A DNA stretch of 64,000 bases from Epiperipatus broadwayi (taxonomy: Eukaryota > Onychophora > Udeonychophora > Euonychophora > Peripatidae), in NCBI GenBank assembly GCA_028023455.1, contig JAQFVV010012476.1:2335820-2399819 (forward strand). Direction: 5' to 3'. Shown piece after piece: positions 61,251-64,000 of this stretch (position 1 is the stretch's first letter; each line of letters opens with the position of its first letter). The notes below the pieces were generated by a model. It saw only the letters and a program-made list of their open reading frames with translations, did no database searches and was not told where the DNA came from. The position numbers and the translations under genes were made by a program.

Positions 61251-61469
61251 GGGGAAAACTTTTTTTATAAATTAATTATTTTTATTCTAAACAAAGCAGA
61301 CAGAAACTATAATAATAAGAAGTTGTAAGAGGAGAAAAGGCCAGAAGTGTTGCAATACTTTTAAGTAAACTCACACCATTAACAGTTTGGTAAATTATGA
61401 AATTCATTTAAATATAAAATTCATTATTCAGTCATTATTTATTATAATTTATCAAAATGGATTTCTTCA

Positions 61470-61560
61470 TCATATTGTGATGCCATCTATTGTAAGCTTA
61501 AGTATTTAATAAAAGCTAAATATTTGGTGCTAATATTCCTGGGTACCCAAACTGACATGA
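61470..61560 (+). repeat. Diverged copy of the 24.7-kb repeat
   Basis: TGCCATCTATTGTAAGCTTA followed by AGTATTTAATAA parallels 24,692-24,720. Confidence 0.5.
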
Positions 61561-62261
61561 TGCTTTTTCTATCACCAATTAAGATTTGGAAATCAAAAGT
61601 GTAATTAATGCCATTGTGTACTTAGAAGTTATCTTTAAGTCCTTTACAAAATTCAAAGCCAAAGGGTTTAAACTAAAGTCAAATCTGAAATGGAACCACT
61701 AACTGTTGTACACATATATCAGCTCGGGTGCAAATCTTAAGATTTAATTAAGACTATTATACTTGATAGTTTAAAAGAGTTTTAGATCACAGCCAAATGC
61801 ATTATATTCCACTTTGAATTATAGTCTCTGTCCAATGAGGGAAAATTCCAAAAAGTACTATGGGGATCTGAAACTAATAATGCTGTTATTCTGTGTCCAT
61901 TGATAACTTAAGATTACAGCAGATGATAATCTTCACAGTTAGGCCAGTTCATACAGCCATCCATTTAGGGATTGGGAGGTCCCAGGATCAACTCTGGTAC
62001 TTTCAATTTTGCCATTAAACTTCCTATGAACTCCCAAAAAGTAAGCCATATGTGTTTTTTTACAGCAGATCATTTAAATAATAGAGTGGAAAAAACATTT
62101 TTCAAAGCATATGTTTACATAAGGCTGAGTAGTTCATGTGATGTCTTCCTGATCATAGATTGATATCTTTCTTATTTAAATTTGGTGCACTGTTAAACGG
62201 AAATTTTGTCTGTGGAAATCATTGCTAAAATATTTAATGTTTTCTGGTTCACAATCATGTT
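61561..62261. other. Unassigned AT-rich stretch
   Basis: GGGAGGTCCCAGGATCAACT at about 61,974 is faintly B-box-like. Nothing else was recognised. Confidence 0.35.
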
Positions 62262-62668
62262 TAATTACATTCATATCAGCCTTTCAAGCCAATTGTGCAA
62301 ACGCTTTGCGAGTGTTAAATAATAAATGAATACCTTCTGCCCAATACAAGATATAGAATTTATGCAGAAATAAAAAGAATCCTCTTATTCCTACGACTCA
62401 AATATTTATATATGAGCAAATCTGAAGTACTGGAACAGAAGGCATGATGATAGCACGGTCACTTTAAATTACTATATACAATGTCTGAATGAATGACGCT
62501 GATGAAATTTTCTAGAATTTACTAAACGTGAGTCATAGGAATAATAGGATTCTTTTCATTCCTGCATAAATTCTATATCTTGTATTGGTCAGAGGGTATT
62601 CATTTATTATTTAACACTCACAAAGCGTTTGCACAATTGGCTTGAAAGGCCGATATGAATGTAATTAC
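62262..62668. repeat. Long hairpin, about 140-bp arms at about 95% identity
   Basis: Left arm 62,262-62,400 and right arm 62,529-62,668 are reverse complements (for example TTCAAGCCAATTGTGCAAAC in the left arm). The spacer is 128 bp. AATCATGTTTAAT occurs at about 62,253-62,265 and again at about 62,708-62,720, possibly a flanking duplication. It has no coding frame. This is the best-preserved simple long hairpin in the window apart from the 36.8-kb element. Confidence 0.88.
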
Positions 62669-62720
62669 AATTATATACAGACGCTATAAAAATAAATGCT
62701 TATTTATAATCATGTTTAAT

Positions 62721-64000
62721 GTAAGTTATCTTGTATCAATTGAAAGGCAGCAGTTGGACTGTGAAATAGTTGCCAAAATTAGTTAATTAATTGTCAAATA
62801 AGTCCATATCCTCAAAACTAAATTCGACATAGTAGTTGATGTTTAAATTGGAATTAACTAGAATAACATGATTGTACATCTAGTAAAAATAAAAATAATT
62901 TGTTAAGAGATGAATTTGCTAGAATTTCATGAATAACAAAAAGATGTTGACATTGCAGTGATGTACTGTAATGACCTGATCCATCAAATATACACCAAAT
63001 TTAAAATGAATGATACAAATTGAATAAAAAAAAAGAATTTACACAAATCATCTAAACAGATTAATAAATAAGGCAGCCAAATAGAAAAATAATCAATCAC
63101 AACACAATACAGCCAAATATATAAATATTATAATCACAATAAAAGAATTACAATCCATTTTAATATAAAGATCTACTATTGCAAATTGGTTAAAATACAA
63201 CGAAAAGAACATCTATACTTAGCAGTTTTTTAATTACATTTTTACAAATGGCTTAGTCCACATAGAGGATATATCAGGAATATTTGATTCCAAGCCATAA
63301 GCACGAATAATGGATTTTTTATACAGCAGTTATTCATATATATTCATTTAAACCAAGTTTATATATATATACATACTGCATATACATGTTTAAAGTATAT
63401 ATAGCACACACGTATAATTTATATGTTAGTATACAAACTGAATATAAAATATTATCTAAAAAATTAAAATGTAAAAAATTAAACTTTTTTTAGCACTAAT
63501 TTTTCAATTTTGCATTTATTATTAATGTTTTATTAAAACATTTGCCGTCCATAATGTTTTCAAGTTTTCACCAACACCATACCTTAAAATACCATTGCTT
63601 TGTTAACATTTATTTTTACTGTACTATTTAACACTAAAGCTTGTATAATTCAGATCTAATCTCCTTAAATTGCATTTTTCTGTAATCCATAGATACACAA
63701 CAATTCAAAAGCTTTTTTTTTGTCAAATATATTTAACAAATACCATAGCCTATTTCCTGTTTCATCTTACTAAGTTCAATTTTCTTCTTCCAAAGTCTTT
63801 ACTAGGAGTACAGTTCAAAAATTTTAATACTTTTTCACCATCTCTTTTAGAGGAACAATTTTCGTATACATAAGGAATTATTGAAAACACTTTAATCTTT
63901 AACAAGTTTTATTTTTAAATTATGATACTGTGGAATATATTAATAAAAATTTATCAATATGTATCTTAGTTAAATAGAAAATATTTTCATTTTGCTCGTA
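62721..64000. other. AT-rich end of window, nothing recognised
   Basis: Short (AT)n at about 63,361. No gene, RNA or bounded repeat was supported. Confidence 0.4.

Overview
This is AT-rich animal nuclear DNA, with no bacterial-style gene packing, long non-coding stretches and large (ATCT)n and (AT)n microsatellites. It holds several lineages of animal non-LTR retrotransposon and many degraded inverted-repeat DNA elements. I read it as an invertebrate (mollusc- or arthropod-like) genome, but the sequence alone does not settle the species. Nearly all of the window is transposon-derived or plain intron/intergenic sequence.

The only stretch that looks like a host protein-coding exon is 42,842-43,108 (+). 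It has coding-like composition, a good 5' splice site, an AG acceptor, and a peptide that tentatively resembles a MAP7/ensconsin-type microtubule-associated protein. It starts directly after the 3' tail of a LINE.

Layout. 1-3.3 kb: a decayed reverse transcriptase (probably Penelope-like) followed by 1.1 kb of ATCT/ACCT microsatellite. 4.2-5.5 kb: a hairpin element and a 963-bp element with TA target duplication (second copy at 53.0-53.9 kb). 6-16 kb: mostly AT-rich sequence with SINE-like pieces, foldbacks and a Penelope-like 3' end with an (ATCT)n tail. 17.2-19.4 kb: an LTR-like insertion. 20.9-21.7 kb: a LINE family B fragment split by a tRNA-like SINE. 22-31 kb: several copies of one hairpin-forming repeat family, a 939-bp TA-flanked inverted-repeat element and minisatellites. 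31.5-33.9 kb: (AT)n tracts enclosing 3.4 copies of a 418-bp tandem satellite. 34-36.4 kb: LINE fragments and foldbacks. 36.45-42.84 kb: the most complete transposon, LINE family A. Its ORF1 carries a PHD-like zinc finger, a coiled coil and an SGNH esterase; its ORF2 carries an endonuclease, a reverse transcriptase and a C-terminal Cys/His motif. Its 5' leader is interrupted by a 930-bp inverted-repeat element with an 8-bp duplication. 44.8-47.1 kb: damaged LINE A copies. 48.5-50.2 kb: a possible second LTR-like insertion. 51.8-59.3 kb: more LINE A and B fragments, including one with a classic 5' inversion. 60-62.7 kb: a SINE-like GC-richer block, a TGATGTCA-rich minisatellite and a long hairpin.

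The transposons form a layered insertion record: DNA elements in LINEs, a SINE in a LINE, and LINE 3' tails stacked on one another. No CRISPR arrays, operons, rRNA genes or intact tRNA genes were seen. No complete host gene is present.
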